This document shows positions 16,743-26,712 of a stretch of DNA of 64,000 bases, one piece after another (position 1 is the stretch's first letter; the number at the start of each line of letters is the position of its first letter). The notes under the pieces are model-generated. The model was given only the letters and a program-made list of their open reading frames with translations, ran no database searches and was not told where the DNA came from. The DNA is from Gillisella terrae (GTDB lineage Bacteria; Pseudomonadota; Alphaproteobacteria; Rhizobiales; Rhizobiaceae): contig NZ_SSOA01000003.1 of the NCBI RefSeq assembly GCF_004801395.1, positions 62,001 through 126,000 on the forward strand. The letters are read 5' to 3'. The position numbers were made by a program, and so were the translations under genes.

Positions 16743-18962
16743 TCAAGCCGCTGTCTTCACCGCACCATAGGGATCAAACCGCCCATAGAAGGTCTCACCC
16801 TTCTGCGCCATTTCTTTCAACAGTGGCGTTGGGGCAAAATGCGGACCATAGTCCTTGGCGAGCTTTTCGCACAGCTCAACAAAGGTTTTCACACCCATGC
16901 CGTCGATGTAGGAGAGCGTGCCGCCCGTGTAAGGCGCGAAACCGAAGCCGAGGATGGAGCCGACATCGGCTTCACGCGGATCGGTGACAATGCCTTCTTC
17001 CATGGTGCGGGCTGCTTCCAGCGCAATTGTTACCAGCAGGCGTTGCTTGAGCACGGTGACATCCACATCGGCTGGCTTTTTCTGCGCATAGAGGTCTTTC
17101 AGGCCCGGCCACAGCGATTTTTTCAATGGCTTGGCAGGGTAATCATAGAAGCCCTTGCCGTTTTTGCGGCCACGGCGGTCCAGTTCATCCACCATCTTGT
17201 TGATCAGGCTCATATGCTCAGGCACAACCGCGTCTGCACCCAGATCGGCGATTGAGGCCTTCATGATCTTTTGCGAGAGGTCCACCGCCACTTCGTCATT
17301 CAGCGATAGCGGGCCAACCGGCATGCCTGCCATTTTCGCGGCATTTTCAATCATCACCGCAGGCACGCCTTCAATCAGCATGTCATAGGCTTCGTTGATG
17401 TAGCGGAAGACGCAGCGGTTGACGAAGAAGCCACGGGTGTCATTCACGACAATTGGCGTCTTCTTGATCATCGAGACATAATCCAGCGCCACAGCCAGCG
17501 CCTTGTCACCGGTCTGCTCGCCCAAAATCACTTCCGTCAGCATCATCTTTTCAACCGGCGAGAAGAAATGCACGCCGATGAAATCGACCGGACGCTTGGA
17601 GTTTTTGGCAAGGCCGGTGATCGGCAGGGTCGAGGTGTTGGAGGCGAAAATCGCGCCTTCTGGCAACACGGCCTCAACCTTTTCAATCACCGCCTTTTTC
17701 ACGTCGCGGTCTTCAAATACCGCTTCGATCACCAGATCAGCGTCAGACAGCGTGTTATAGTCTTCGGTCGGGGTGATCAGCGAAAGCAGCTTTTCACCGG
17801 CTTCCTTGGTCATCTTGCCCTTGCCGACGGCACCCGCAACGAGATTTTCCGCAACGGCTTTGCCCTTGTTGGCGGCTTCCATGTCACGATCAATCAGCAC
17901 CACGGCAAGGCCAGCCGCTGCGGTCACATAGGCAATCGATGCGCCCATGAAGCCCGCGCCAACCACGCCGACTTTCTTGATATCGCTCTTGGGCTGACCG
18001 GCTGGGCGGCGCGCACCCTTGCCAAGCTCTTGTAGCGAAATGAACAGCGAGCGGATCATCGAAAAGGCTTCGGTGGTCTGTACGATTTGAGTGAAATAGC
18101 GCTGTTCAATGCGAAGGCCGGTGTCAAACGGCACTTGCAGACCTTCATACACGCATTTCAAAATTGCCAGTGCTGCGGGATAGTTTCCTGCGGTTTCACG
18201 GCGCAAAATGGCAGGGGCGGCTGGCCAAAGCTGGGCTGAGGCCGGTGTCCAGATGCCGCCGCCGGGGGCTTTGAAGCCCTTTTCATCCCATGGAGCCACT
18301 GGCTTCAAACCATCCTTGATCATCTGCTTGGCAGCGGAGATCAACTGGTCCGGCTCCACCACCTGATGCACGAGGTTCATGGCCTTGGCGCGCTGGGGCG
18401 TCAGGGTCTGGCCCGTGGTCATCATTTGCAGGGCGTCTTGCGCATTGGTCAGCCGCGAAACGCGCTGGGTGCCGCCAGCACCGGGGAAAATGCCGACCTT
18501 GACTTCAGGCAGGGCCAGTTTCACCGATTTGGCGTTGGAGGCCACACGGCCATGGCAGGCAAGCGACAGCTCAAACGCGCCGCCCATGCAGGTGCCGTTG
18601 ATAGCCGATACCCATGGCTTGCCATTGGTCTCGATCTTGCGCCACAGCCAGCTCATGCGGCCAGCGGCATCAAACAGCTTTTGCACGGCGTTCGCCGGGT
18701 CTTTGACCTTTTCCTCATGCAGCATGGAGAACATGCCCTTGATCATGGTCAGGTCAGCGCCGCCAGAGAAAGACGATTTGCCAGAGGTGAAGACCACACC
18801 CTTCACGGCTTCATCGGCAACGGTGGCATCCACAATCGCTTCAATCTCGTCCATCACCTCAACGGTGAACACATTCATGCTCTTGTCGGGCATATTCCAT
18901 GTCACAAGGGCAATGCCGTCTGCATCGGTCTCAACGGTGAAATTCTTATAGGTCATTGTCAT
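16743..18962 (-). CDS. Bifunctional enoyl-CoA hydratase / 3-hydroxyacyl-CoA dehydrogenase (FadB/FadJ type)
   Basis: This 739-residue protein catalyses the hydratase and NAD-dependent dehydrogenase steps of beta-oxidation. The N-terminal crotonase domain (about 1-200) has SSFSGGADLTM for the oxyanion hole, GGAFELSLACHGRVAS and GIFPGAGGTQRVSRL. The dehydrogenase begins near residue 330 with KKVGVVGAGFMGASIAYV (GxGxMG, NAD), then NTSTLPITGLA and the catalytic-region GVHFFSPVEKMMLTEVI, followed by two C-terminal helical domains. Upstream on the same strand are thiolase and acyl-CoA dehydrogenase genes, completing the cycle. Confidence 0.93.
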   Translation of the reverse strand: MTMTYKNFTVETDADGIALVTWNMPDKSMNVFTVEVMDEIEAIVDATVADEAVKGVVFTSGKSSFSGGADLTMIKGMFSMLHEEKVKDPANAVQKLFDAAGRMSWLWRKIETNGKPWVSAINGTCMGGAFELSLACHGRVASNAKSVKLALPEVKVGIFPGAGGTQRVSRLTNAQDALQMMTTGQTLTPQRAKAMNLVHQVVEPDQLISAAKQMIKDGLKPVAPWDEKGFKAPGGGIWTPASAQLWPAAPAILRRETAGNYPAALAILKCVYEGLQVPFDTGLRIEQRYFTQIVQTTEAFSMIRSLFISLQELGKGARRPAGQPKSDIKKVGVVGAGFMGASIAYVTAAAGLAVVLIDRDMEAANKGKAVAENLVAGAVGKGKMTKEAGEKLLSLITPTEDYNTLSDADLVIEAVFEDRDVKKAVIEKVEAVLPEGAIFASNTSTLPITGLAKNSKRPVDFIGVHFFSPVEKMMLTEVILGEQTGDKALAVALDYVSMIKKTPIVVNDTRGFFVNRCVFRYINEAYDMLIEGVPAVMIENAAKMAGMPVGPLSLNDEVAVDLSQKIMKASIADLGADAVVPEHMSLINKMVDELDRRGRKNGKGFYDYPAKPLKKSLWPGLKDLYAQKKPADVDVTVLKQRLLVTIALEAARTMEEGIVTDPREADVGSILGFGFAPYTGGTLSYIDGMGVKTFVELCEKLAKDYGPHFAPTPLLKEMAQKGETFYGRFDPYGAVKTAA

Positions 18963-18985
18963 CCCTCCCGAAGGATTTTTTGATC

Positions 18986-19029
18986 GTGGTTTCTTGCGGA
19001 AAACCGGTTCCCACTTTTCCTGAAACCAC
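18986..19029. repeat. Inverted repeat between thiolase and hydratase genes
   Basis: GTGGTTTC (18986-18993) and GAAACCAC (19022-19029) enclose GGAAAACCGGTTCCCACTTTTCC. The inner GGAAAA-CCGG..-TTTTCC core is the same motif seen near 31510-31545, a common rhizobial intergenic repeat. Confidence 0.65.
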
Positions 19030-20238
19030 TCAGACGCGTTCGATTACAGTTGCCGTGCCCATGCCTGCACCAATACAGAGCGTGACCAGTGCGGTGTTGA
19101 GATCGCGCCGCTCCAGCTCATCCAGCACGGTGCCGAGAATCATCGCACCCGTGGCCCCCAGCGGATGGCCCATGGCAATCGCGCCGCCGTTGACGTTCAT
19201 GACATCATGCGACACATCAAAATGCTGCATGAAGCGTAAAACGACAGCGGCAAAGGCTTCGTTCAGCTCAAACAGATCAATATCGGCCAAACTCATGCCG
19301 GTTTTCTTCAAGAGCTTTTCCGTCACATCCACCGGGCCGGTCAGCATCAAGGCCGGATCAGAGCCGATATTGGCAAAGGCGCGAATGCGCGCCCGTGGCT
19401 TCAGCCCCATGCTCTCGCCGCCAGCTTTGGAGCCCAGCAGCACAACGCCGGAGCCATCGACAATGCCGGAGGAATTGCCCGCATGGTGAACGTAATTGAT
19501 CTTCTCGATTTCCGGATGTGCCTGAATGCCCACGGCTTCAAAGCCGCCCATTTCACCGGGCATCTGGAAAGACGGGTTGAGGCCCGCCAGTGACTGCATA
19601 TCTGTGCCGGGGCGCATATGTTCATCATGAGCCAGAATGGTCAGACCGTTCTGATCTTTCACAGGCACCACGGATTTATCGAAATAACCGCTCTTCCACG
19701 CATGGGCGGCGCGCTTTTGGCTTTCCACCGCATAGGCATCCACGTCATCACGCGAGAAGCCATATTTTGTGGCAATCAGATCGGCAGACACGCCCTGCGG
19801 CATGAAATAGGCCGGGAAGTTGACGGATGGGTCCATGAACCACGCACCGCCTGACATGCCAAGCCCAACGCGCGACATGCTTTCCACACCACCGGCAATG
19901 ACAATATCATCGGCTCCAGCGGCAATCTTGCCAGCGGCATAATTCACGGCATCAAGGCCGGAGGCGCAAAACCGCGAGATCTGAATGCCGGGAGCGGTTG
20001 TCGAGTAACCTGCCTCAAAGGCCGCAGCCTTGGGGATCACCGCGCCAGCATCCATCACAGGATCAACGCAACCCATGATGATGTCATCGACGGTGGATGT
20101 GTCGAGACCGTTGCGGTCGCGGATGGCTTCCAGTGCCTTGGCGGCGAGGCGCACCGATGGCACTTCGTGCAGCGCGCCATCCTTTTTGCCGCGGCCGCGC
20201 GGAGTGCGCACATGGTCGTAAACAAATACGTCAGTCAT
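19030..20238 (-). CDS. Acetyl-CoA C-acyltransferase (thiolase)
   Basis: This 402-residue enzyme performs the thiolytic step of beta-oxidation. The acyl-accepting Cys is in SRFCASGLDAVNYAAG (about residue 90), the His is in NGGAIAMGHPLGATGA and the second Cys is in LCIGAGMG at the C-terminus. The longer open frame to 20322 adds residues without family similarity, so the start is MTDVFVYDHVRTP at 20238. It lies between the acyl-CoA dehydrogenase (181 bp upstream) and the hydratase/dehydrogenase (67 bp downstream). Confidence 0.93.
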   Translation of the reverse strand: MTDVFVYDHVRTPRGRGKKDGALHEVPSVRLAAKALEAIRDRNGLDTSTVDDIIMGCVDPVMDAGAVIPKAAAFEAGYSTTAPGIQISRFCASGLDAVNYAAGKIAAGADDIVIAGGVESMSRVGLGMSGGAWFMDPSVNFPAYFMPQGVSADLIATKYGFSRDDVDAYAVESQKRAAHAWKSGYFDKSVVPVKDQNGLTILAHDEHMRPGTDMQSLAGLNPSFQMPGEMGGFEAVGIQAHPEIEKINYVHHAGNSSGIVDGSGVVLLGSKAGGESMGLKPRARIRAFANIGSDPALMLTGPVDVTEKLLKKTGMSLADIDLFELNEAFAAVVLRFMQHFDVSHDVMNVNGGAIAMGHPLGATGAMILGTVLDELERRDLNTALVTLCIGAGMGTATVIERV

Positions 20239-20253
20239 TGTCTCTCTCCCTGG

Positions 20254-20302
20254 TGCATCGATCCAAACGAAAGATTCATCTGAGTTTGGAAAAATCGATG
20301 CA
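20254..20302. repeat. Inverted repeat in the thiolase leader
   Basis: TGCATCGAT-CCAAAC (20254-20268) is mirrored by GTTTGG and ATCGATGCA (20284-20302). It starts 16 bp upstream of the thiolase start codon, so it could form a hairpin in the mRNA leader or be an operator. Confidence 0.5.
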
Positions 20303-20315
20303 TAAACAAAAAACG

Positions 20316-20361
20316 AGTGCACTAGAGCATGAACGAAGTGAATGCGTCAGTGCACTAGAGC
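20316..20361. repeat. 13-bp direct repeat upstream of thiolase
   Basis: AGTGCACTAGAGC occurs at 20316-20328 and 20349-20361, with a 20-bp gap, in the gap between acyl-CoA dehydrogenase and thiolase. Each copy contains the palindrome GTGCAC. A C-rich hairpin (GCCTCTCCCC/GGGGAGGCC) follows at about 20388-20412. Confidence 0.6.
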
Positions 20362-20419
20362 GCAAAGCTCCTGAATTTTGCAAATTGCCTCTCCCCGACA
20401 ATGGGGAGGCCAAATTCAA

Positions 20420-22213
20420 TCAAAACGCAGCGGCATCCATGGCCATCAGGCTGTCTGCGCCCGCTTCAATGCGGGTCTTGCGAAGCGCGGTTTCCGGCAT
20501 GATTTTTTCCATGAAGAAGCGACCCGTCAACAGCTTATTGTTGTAGTAATCCGCATCGCTCGTGCCAGCGTCCAGCGCCTCATGGGCGGCCTTGGCCATC
20601 TTGGCCCACATGTAACCCAGTACCACCAGACCGAAGAGATGCATGTAATCGGTCGAGCCAGCGCCAGCGTTGTCGGGCTTGGCCATGGCGTTTTGCATAA
20701 ACCACATGGTTGCGCCCTGAACGTCGTTCAAGCCTTTCTTGAGCTGCTTGGTGAAGAAAGACAGCTTTTCATCACCGCGGTTTTCTTCGCAGAAAGCGCC
20801 GATTTCATTAAACAGTGCCATCACGGCGCGGCCACCGTTGAGGCCCAGCTTGCGGCCGACCAGATCGAGCGCCTGAATGCCGTTGGCCCCTTCATAGATC
20901 ATCGCAATGCGGGCATCGCGCACATATTGGCTCATGCCCCATTCTTCAATATAGCCATGGCCGCCGTACACCTGCTGTGCCATCACCGCATGGTCAAAGC
21001 CCTTGTCGGTCAACACACCCTTCAGGATCGGGGTCATCAGGCCGAGGATGTCATCGGCATTCTGCTTTTCCGCAGCATCCGTTGCACGGTGAGCAATGTC
21101 GGATTTCAGCGCGGTCCATAGCGTAAAGGCGCGGCCAGCCTCGTTAAAGGCCTTGATGGTCATCAGCGAGCGGCGAATATCGGGATGCACGATGATCGGA
21201 TCGGCCTTTTTATCCGGCGCTTTGGCACCCGACAGGCTGCGGCCCTGAATGCGCTCATTGGCATAGGCGACGGCGTTCTGATAGGCCACTTCGGCAATCG
21301 ACAGACCTTGCAGGCCAACGCCCAGACGCGCCTCGTTCATCATCACAAACATGGCCGAAAGGCCCTTGTTTTCCGCGCCAATCAGATAGCCGGTGGCTTC
21401 ATCATAATTCATAACACAGGTGGCATTGCCGTGAATGCCCATCTTGTGCTCGATGGCACCGCAGGACACGCCATTGCGCTCCCCAAGGCTCCCATCGTCA
21501 TTGACGATGATTTTCGGCACGATGAACAGCGAAATGCCCTTGGTGCCTTCTGGAGCACCCTCGATACGGGCCAGAACCAGATGGATGATATTGTCGGTCA
21601 TCCCATGCTCGCCCGCCGAGATGAAGATTTTCTGGCCGGAGATTTTGTAAGTGCCATCGCCATTGGGCACGGCTTTGGTGCGCAAAAGGCCAAGGTCGGT
21701 GCCGCAATGAGGTTCGGTGAGGTTCATGGTGCCAGACCACACGCCTTCGACCATTTTCGGCAGGTATGTCTGCTTTTGGGCGTCAGAGCCATGCACCAGA
21801 ATGGCAGCAATGGCCCCTTGGGTCAGGCCCGGATACATCATCAAGGCCATATTGGCCGATGACATATATTCGCCAACGGCGGCATGAAGCGTGTAGGGCA
21901 GGCCCTGGCCGCCAAATTCTGCGGGCACCGCAAGGCCACTCCAGCCGCCTTCGCAATAGGCGTCATAGGCCTGTTTGAACCCCTTGGGCACGGTGACGGA
22001 GCCATCGTCATGGCGGGTGCAGCCTTCCTGATCGCCAGACAGGTTCAGCGGAAAAAGCTGTTCTTCCGCAAGCTTGGCCGCTTCGCCCAAAATGGCTTCA
22101 ATCATATCAGGCGTTGCGTCTTCAAAACCGGGCAGGTTGTTGTAGCGCTCAAGCCCCAGAACGTTGTTGAGAATGAAGAGCGTATCTGCGACCGGTGCCT
22201 TGTAAGCTGGCAT
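20420..22213 (-). CDS. Acyl-CoA dehydrogenase
   Basis: This FAD enzyme of 597 residues makes the first double bond in beta-oxidation. It belongs to the longer acyl-CoA dehydrogenase type with an extra C-terminal domain. Visible motifs: [19 protein letters not shown] and [24 protein letters not shown] in the middle beta domain, and [20 protein letters not shown] then [19 protein letters not shown], where the Glu of YEG aligns with the catalytic base. The start is [13 protein letters not shown] at 22213; the open frame continues to 22363 but crosses the likely promoter. First gene of the minus-strand beta-oxidation set. Confidence 0.93.
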   Translation of the reverse strand: MPAYKAPVADTLFILNNVLGLERYNNLPGFEDATPDMIEAILGEAAKLAEEQLFPLNLSGDQEGCTRHDDGSVTVPKGFKQAYDAYCEGGWSGLAVPAEFGGQGLPYTLHAAVGEYMSSANMALMMYPGLTQGAIAAILVHGSDAQKQTYLPKMVEGVWSGTMNLTEPHCGTDLGLLRTKAVPNGDGTYKISGQKIFISAGEHGMTDNIIHLVLARIEGAPEGTKGISLFIVPKIIVNDDGSLGERNGVSCGAIEHKMGIHGNATCVMNYDEATGYLIGAENKGLSAMFVMMNEARLGVGLQGLSIAEVAYQNAVAYANERIQGRSLSGAKAPDKKADPIIVHPDIRRSLMTIKAFNEAGRAFTLWTALKSDIAHRATDAAEKQNADDILGLMTPILKGVLTDKGFDHAVMAQQVYGGHGYIEEWGMSQYVRDARIAMIYEGANGIQALDLVGRKLGLNGGRAVMALFNEIGAFCEENRGDEKLSFFTKQLKKGLNDVQGATMWFMQNAMAKPDNAGAGSTDYMHLFGLVVLGYMWAKMAKAAHEALDAGTSDADYYNNKLLTGRFFMEKIMPETALRKTRIEAGADSLMAMDAAAF

Positions 22214-22274
22214 GTCAATGTCCTCCGACGGTTTGGGCCGCATTCCTCCGCAGCCAATCTCTACCCTATAAAAT

Positions 22275-22298
22275 ATTGACGTGCGCGTAAACGTCAAT
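22275..22298. promoter_or_regulatory. Possible operator upstream of acyl-CoA dehydrogenase
   Basis: ATTGACGT and ACGTCAAT form a perfect 8-bp inverted repeat with an 8-bp spacer, 62 bp upstream of the acyl-CoA dehydrogenase start. Spacing and ACGT-containing arms look like a site for a dimeric regulator of fatty-acid or branched-chain degradation genes. The protein that binds it cannot be told from the sequence. Confidence 0.5.
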
Positions 22299-22323
22299 AC
22301 GCAAAAATGTGAATGTGATCTTG

Positions 22324-22339
22324 GAGTTTGATCCTGGCT
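22324..22339 (+). other. 16-nt match to the start of 16S rRNA
   Basis: GAGTTTGATCCTGGCT is identical to the highly conserved 5' region of bacterial 16S rRNA, and CTTG precedes it as in alphaproteobacterial 16S, with two bases missing. The similarity stops after this. No other rRNA sequence is near. Confidence 0.5.
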
Positions 22340-22549
22340 GCCGCCGTTATCGTTGAATTTCACCGACTGCTTGAGAAAGGTTAAAAAATAGCAGTCATTC
22401 TTAACGACTTGTTTACCACGTTTCGTCGATTCTAGGGGCTAGTGATTTGCGCTGACCTCATGGGGATGAATATTGTCTCTGACCCAAGTTTAAACATGGT
22501 CATCGCGTGTAGATCGGTCAACCGGCCAAACGTGAAGCGAGCTTGAAAT

Positions 22550-25500
22550 ATGAACGGACAGCGGTCTCTTCCTTCCCGCCAAGTGGGACATTCATCGCTT
22601 GATGCCTTGAGCCGCACAATCGAGGGGCTGGAGGCGCGCATCGAAGGGCTGATGGGCGGTTTGCCCAAAAGCCCACAGAGCAGAAGCCGTGCCACCAAAA
22701 GCGCTGAGGTGGCAGAAACACGCATGCCTCAGGCCCGTCCTGCGGAGCGGAGCACTGTTGCAGATCGCCCAGATCGCCCAGATCGTATTGACCCTCTTGC
22801 CGAGATTCGCGAACGCCAGCGTGCGCTCGAAGCGGCCCGTCCGCATCGGGCGGATGCGTTTCGTGATAGCAGTGCTTCGATCAAAAATACGCCTGTGAGT
22901 GTTGAACCTGCTCGCAAAACCCGTCCCTTGCCAGCCGCGCACGTTTCGAAATCAGAGCCGCATTCAGAGCCATTCGCGCCCGATTTTTACGAAGCGCTTT
23001 CCAGTCTGCGTGCCGATATTCGTCTGGATATCAGCGAGAGCCTTGCTGGCGAAATCGGTGCCTTGCGGGCAGAGATTGCTGAAATTCGAAAATTGGCAGA
23101 AGAAAGCCAAAATGCCGAGGCCTTGCGCGACGATGTTTCGCGCATGGCGGAAAGCATTGAGCGCATTGGTCAGGCACCAACGACGGAAGCGCAGGGCCTA
23201 CGCGCTGACTTTGAAGAGCTGCGGTCCTTGATGGATGGTCTGGTGCGCAGTGATAGCGTGCGGGCGATGGAAGAACGCTGGACCGCGCTGGAAGCGCGGC
23301 TTGAAACCATTGACCCAGAGCGTATTCAGCAGGATCTTCTGTCGCTGGCCTATCGGCTGGATGAGATCAAGCAGCAGCTTGGCTCGATCGGCGATGCGCG
23401 CTCCGTGCGGTTGCTGGAAGGCAAGCTGATTGCCATTGCCAAGGCGCTGGAAAATATCGGCGCGCATCTCGAGCCTAACAGTGAGGCGATTGTCGAGCAA
23501 TTCTCCCAGCTGGATCGGCGCCTCGATGAAATCTCTCGCGCGGTTGCCGCCACGGGCCGTAGCAATGCACCTGCTACCGATCCACGTTTGGTGGAAAGGC
23601 TGGAAGATCGTATCAACACCATTGCCCGGCATCTGGAAGTGATTTCAGAGCAGACGGCAGATTTTGGCCGCGAGAGCGAGCTTGCGCAGCGTATTGAAGC
23701 GCTCTCCTTGCGCATCGAAGATCTGGCCAATCTGGAAACCACCCGCCGTCTGGAAGAGCGGTTGATTGAGCTGACCGAGATGCTGGATCGCTCGCAGAGC
23801 GAAAACCTGCAACCGGAATTGACCGGTTATCTGTCGGATATTTCGCGCAAGATCGATGCACTTGATCACGCATCGCTGAGCGATCATCTGGCAGAGCAGA
23901 TTGCGCTGATTGGCCGTCGCATCGACGACATGGAACTGCCAGCCCCGGCTGTGGATGAAGCCCTGCTGAAAAGTCTGGATGACCGGCTCTATTCTATCGC
24001 AGCACGCCTTGATGAAACCGTTGCGGCCCCTCAAGTCGATCATGCCGGGATTGCCGGATTGGAGCAACAGATTGCCGATCTCTCAGCCCTGATCAGCGCA
24101 TCACCCGTGGCAGACAGCGCCAATAGTGAGCGCATGGAAGGGCGCATGGCCGCTCTTGAAGACTATCTTGCCACCAGCGATGAATATATCGTCGAAGCAG
24201 CGAGGCAGGCTGCCGAAGCGGTGATGGATAATTACGCCCGCCAAAGCCCGGCACTCATGGCTGGCTCTGCACCCGACCAGACCGCAGAAACACTTGCGAC
24301 GCTGGCCGATCACTTGCGCAATCTGGAAGAAATCAGCCGTGGCGGCGAAGAGCGCAGCCACCGCACGGTTGAGGCTTTGCATCAGACACTGGTGCAGATT
24401 GCCGAGAAACTTGACCAGATGGATCGCCGCGCCACAGCAGGTGCCAATGCTCCCTTTGCGGCTGCACCTGCGCGGGATGAGCGGGCTGAAGCATCAAGGC
24501 AAAAAGATGCATCGCCGGTGCAGGTTGCTCACCGCGAAATCGAGGCGGCTTTTCAGGCACCCACTCAAAATGCTGCATCGGTTCTTCAGGTGGAGAGCCC
24601 TCATGATGGGGGGCGTGATGATGTGGGTGTTGCCGAGGCCCGTCTTGATGCGACCCACCTCGACGTGGCACCGGCACGGCCCAGCCTGCTTGCCGGTCTT
24701 GGGCAGCGTTTGAAAGCGAAAAGCAAAAAACAGGCGTTGAGCGAATCGGTCAGCATTCCGCCTGAGCCTGCTTCGGAACATGTGCAGCACGGCCGTCAGG
24801 TGATGGAGACATCGCCCTCTATCGATCCCGCCGATGATCTTCTGCCGGAGGAGGCCAATGAATTGCTTGAGCCCGGCTCTGGCAAGCCGGATGTGCGCAA
24901 AATTCTGGAAAAAGTCCGTGCCCGTCAAGGCAATGGTGCCGCGAACAGTGAGCTGAAATCGGCTCCCGCGGCGGCGGCTGGTGATGAGCGCATGGATTTC
25001 ATCGCGGCGGCGCGCCGTGCCGCACAGGCGGCTGTGAACGAGACAGATCGCGGTTCGCGCGCTCAAAAACTATCGATGGCGGAAGAAGTCACCAACGGCT
25101 CCACTTTTTCGCGCTACCGTCGACCGATCCTGATGGCGGTTGGCGCTTTGTTGTTGGCGGCCCTTGCTTTGCCTTTGGTAAAGGGGCTTAGCTCCAACAC
25201 CACAACGGCACCGACGCCTGCGCCCGCACCGGCAGTGATGAACGCGCCAGCATCGACCCCAAGCGCACCCGCAAGCACCCCCTCAAGCATTTTGGCAAGT
25301 GCGCCTGAGGCAGAGAGCGCCGGTGACAGCAAATCGCTAGCCCCGACCGGCCCTGCCAATATGCAGGCCTCACCGATCGATGGGGGGCAGCAGCTTTCGC
25401 CGCTCTCGCCTGCCACCACCGTTGCACCAGCCTCGCAGGCCGGCTTTGCCGCACCTGTGACAACCCCGGAGCAGACCTCAAGCAAGCCCGCTTTTGATGT

Positions 25501-26347
25501 GCCTGCCGAGATCACCCCGGCCTCGCTGGTGTCTGCTGCGGAAGCGGGCGATGCGGCGGCTTTGTTCGAGATCGGTTCACGCTATGTTGAGGCGCGTGGC
25601 GTACCGGCTGATTTTTCCAAGGCGGCTGTGTGGTTTCAGCGCGCCGCCGATCAGGGTTCTGCCCCCGCGCGCTATCGATTGGCTGGGCTTTATGAAAAAG
25701 GCACCGGTGTGCCGCGTGATGTGGCCAAGGCCAAGGGGCTTTATTTGCTGGCCGCCGCCGCTGGAAACGCCAGCGCCATGCACAATCTCGCCGTCATGTA
25801 TGCCTCTGGCACGGACGGCAAAGCCGATATGCAGGAAGCGGCCAAGTGGTTTATCAAAGCCGCCAATCTGGGCGTGACCGATAGCCAGTTCAATCTGGCT
25901 GTTTTGTATGCGCGCGGCACCGGCGTAAAGCAGGATCTGGCCGAGTCCTACAAGTGGTTTGCCATTGCTGCCCGCGATGGCGACAAGGATGCAGGGCAAA
26001 AGCGCGACGAAGTGGCCAAGGCCATGACGCCAGAGGCGCTGGAAAATGCGAAAGCCGCTGTGCAGCAATGGCAAGCTGCCCCGCTTGATAACGACGCAAA
26101 CACCGTGAACATCCCCGATGCCTGGCAGGGCAAGGGCCTCACCACGGGCAGCGTTGATATGGAAAAGGCCATCCGCAACATCCAGGCCATTCTGAACAAG
26201 AATGGTTTTGACGCTGGTGAACCGGACGGCAAGCTCGGCGCACGCACGGTGTCGGCCATCAAGGCCTTTCAGACATCGGTTGGGCTTGAGCCGTCGGGCA
26301 AAGTGTCCAATGCCTTGGTGAAAGCGCTCCTGGCCAAAAACGCCTGA
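22550..26347 (+). CDS. podJ: PodJ-like polar organising protein with Sel1 repeats
   Basis: This 1265-residue protein has the PodJ layout. A long cytoplasmic part (about residues 10-620) is rich in coiled-coil heptads (many LEARIEGL, RRLDEIS, LEERLIELTEMLD units). An acidic/proline-rich stretch follows. There is a single membrane helix near residue 857 (RPILMAVGALLLAALALPL), a Pro/Ala-rich linker, four Sel1-type repeats (about 985-1160; ALFEIGSRYVEARGV, ARYRLAGLYEKGTGV, AMHNLAVMYASG, SQFNLAVLYARGTGV) and a C-terminal peptidoglycan-binding domain (NGFDAGEPDGKLGARTVSAI). PodJ marks a cell pole and guides polar growth and division in Caulobacter and Agrobacterium. Confidence 0.88.
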   Translation: MNGQRSLPSRQVGHSSLDALSRTIEGLEARIEGLMGGLPKSPQSRSRATKSAEVAETRMPQARPAERSTVADRPDRPDRIDPLAEIRERQRALEAARPHRADAFRDSSASIKNTPVSVEPARKTRPLPAAHVSKSEPHSEPFAPDFYEALSSLRADIRLDISESLAGEIGALRAEIAEIRKLAEESQNAEALRDDVSRMAESIERIGQAPTTEAQGLRADFEELRSLMDGLVRSDSVRAMEERWTALEARLETIDPERIQQDLLSLAYRLDEIKQQLGSIGDARSVRLLEGKLIAIAKALENIGAHLEPNSEAIVEQFSQLDRRLDEISRAVAATGRSNAPATDPRLVERLEDRINTIARHLEVISEQTADFGRESELAQRIEALSLRIEDLANLETTRRLEERLIELTEMLDRSQSENLQPELTGYLSDISRKIDALDHASLSDHLAEQIALIGRRIDDMELPAPAVDEALLKSLDDRLYSIAARLDETVAAPQVDHAGIAGLEQQIADLSALISASPVADSANSERMEGRMAALEDYLATSDEYIVEAARQAAEAVMDNYARQSPALMAGSAPDQTAETLATLADHLRNLEEISRGGEERSHRTVEALHQTLVQIAEKLDQMDRRATAGANAPFAAAPARDERAEASRQKDASPVQVAHREIEAAFQAPTQNAASVLQVESPHDGGRDDVGVAEARLDATHLDVAPARPSLLAGLGQRLKAKSKKQALSESVSIPPEPASEHVQHGRQVMETSPSIDPADDLLPEEANELLEPGSGKPDVRKILEKVRARQGNGAANSELKSAPAAAAGDERMDFIAAARRAAQAAVNETDRGSRAQKLSMAEEVTNGSTFSRYRRPILMAVGALLLAALALPLVKGLSSNTTTAPTPAPAPAVMNAPASTPSAPASTPSSILASAPEAESAGDSKSLAPTGPANMQASPIDGGQQLSPLSPATTVAPASQAGFAAPVTTPEQTSSKPAFDVPAEITPASLVSAAEAGDAAALFEIGSRYVEARGVPADFSKAAVWFQRAADQGSAPARYRLAGLYEKGTGVPRDVAKAKGLYLLAAAAGNASAMHNLAVMYASGTDGKADMQEAAKWFIKAANLGVTDSQFNLAVLYARGTGVKQDLAESYKWFAIAARDGDKDAGQKRDEVAKAMTPEALENAKAAVQQWQAAPLDNDANTVNIPDAWQGKGLTTGSVDMEKAIRNIQAILNKNGFDAGEPDGKLGARTVSAIKAFQTSVGLEPSGKVSNALVKALLAKNA

Positions 26348-26712
26348 CGCCCTAAAGGCAAAAAGCGTTTGCCTTGCAGACAAACGAAATAGTCATACAA
26401 TCAGTCTAATCTCGGATTTGGTGGGGATATCTCTTCACCAAATTCTCTTTTTTGCGCCTCTTCCTAAATTCACCGTGATTGTTGGGATATTGGGGTAAAA
26501 GACGTTGTAACACTTTTAATCTGCTGCATAATTTTCGCCTTAAATCCACTCCGATTTAAGGAATTATGCAGTAAACCATAGAAGGACTGTGACCGTTTGC
26601 CTGACATGTTCTGCCCTCCATCACGATGATTAGATGGCGGGGAGGGGGCCAAGGGCAGAAGATGAAAGACAGGTTTTGCTCATGCGATGAGGTTCGTATG
26701 GCGTGAGACAAC
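26348..26712. other. Gene-free interval with a partial RIME-like repeat
   Basis: After podJ there is a hairpin AAGGCAAA/TTTGCCTT (26355-26375), then AT-rich DNA, then half B of the RIME-like element, then about 140 bases leading to the permease gene. I see no gene. Confidence 0.6.
26503..26574 (+). repeat. RIME-like element, half B with linker
   Basis: GTTGTAACACTTTTAATCTG is followed by CTGCATAATTTTCGCCTTAAATC and GATTTAAGGAATTATGCAG. Half A is missing or degraded beyond recognition. Confidence 0.75.

Noticed and set aside
16682..16987. Plus-strand open frame antisense to the beta-oxidation gene
   Set aside because: It overlaps the terminator and the well-supported gene on the other strand.
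22319..22400. A truncated rRNA gene near 22.3 kb
   Set aside because: Similarity to 16S rRNA is limited to 20 bases; no further rRNA sequence follows.
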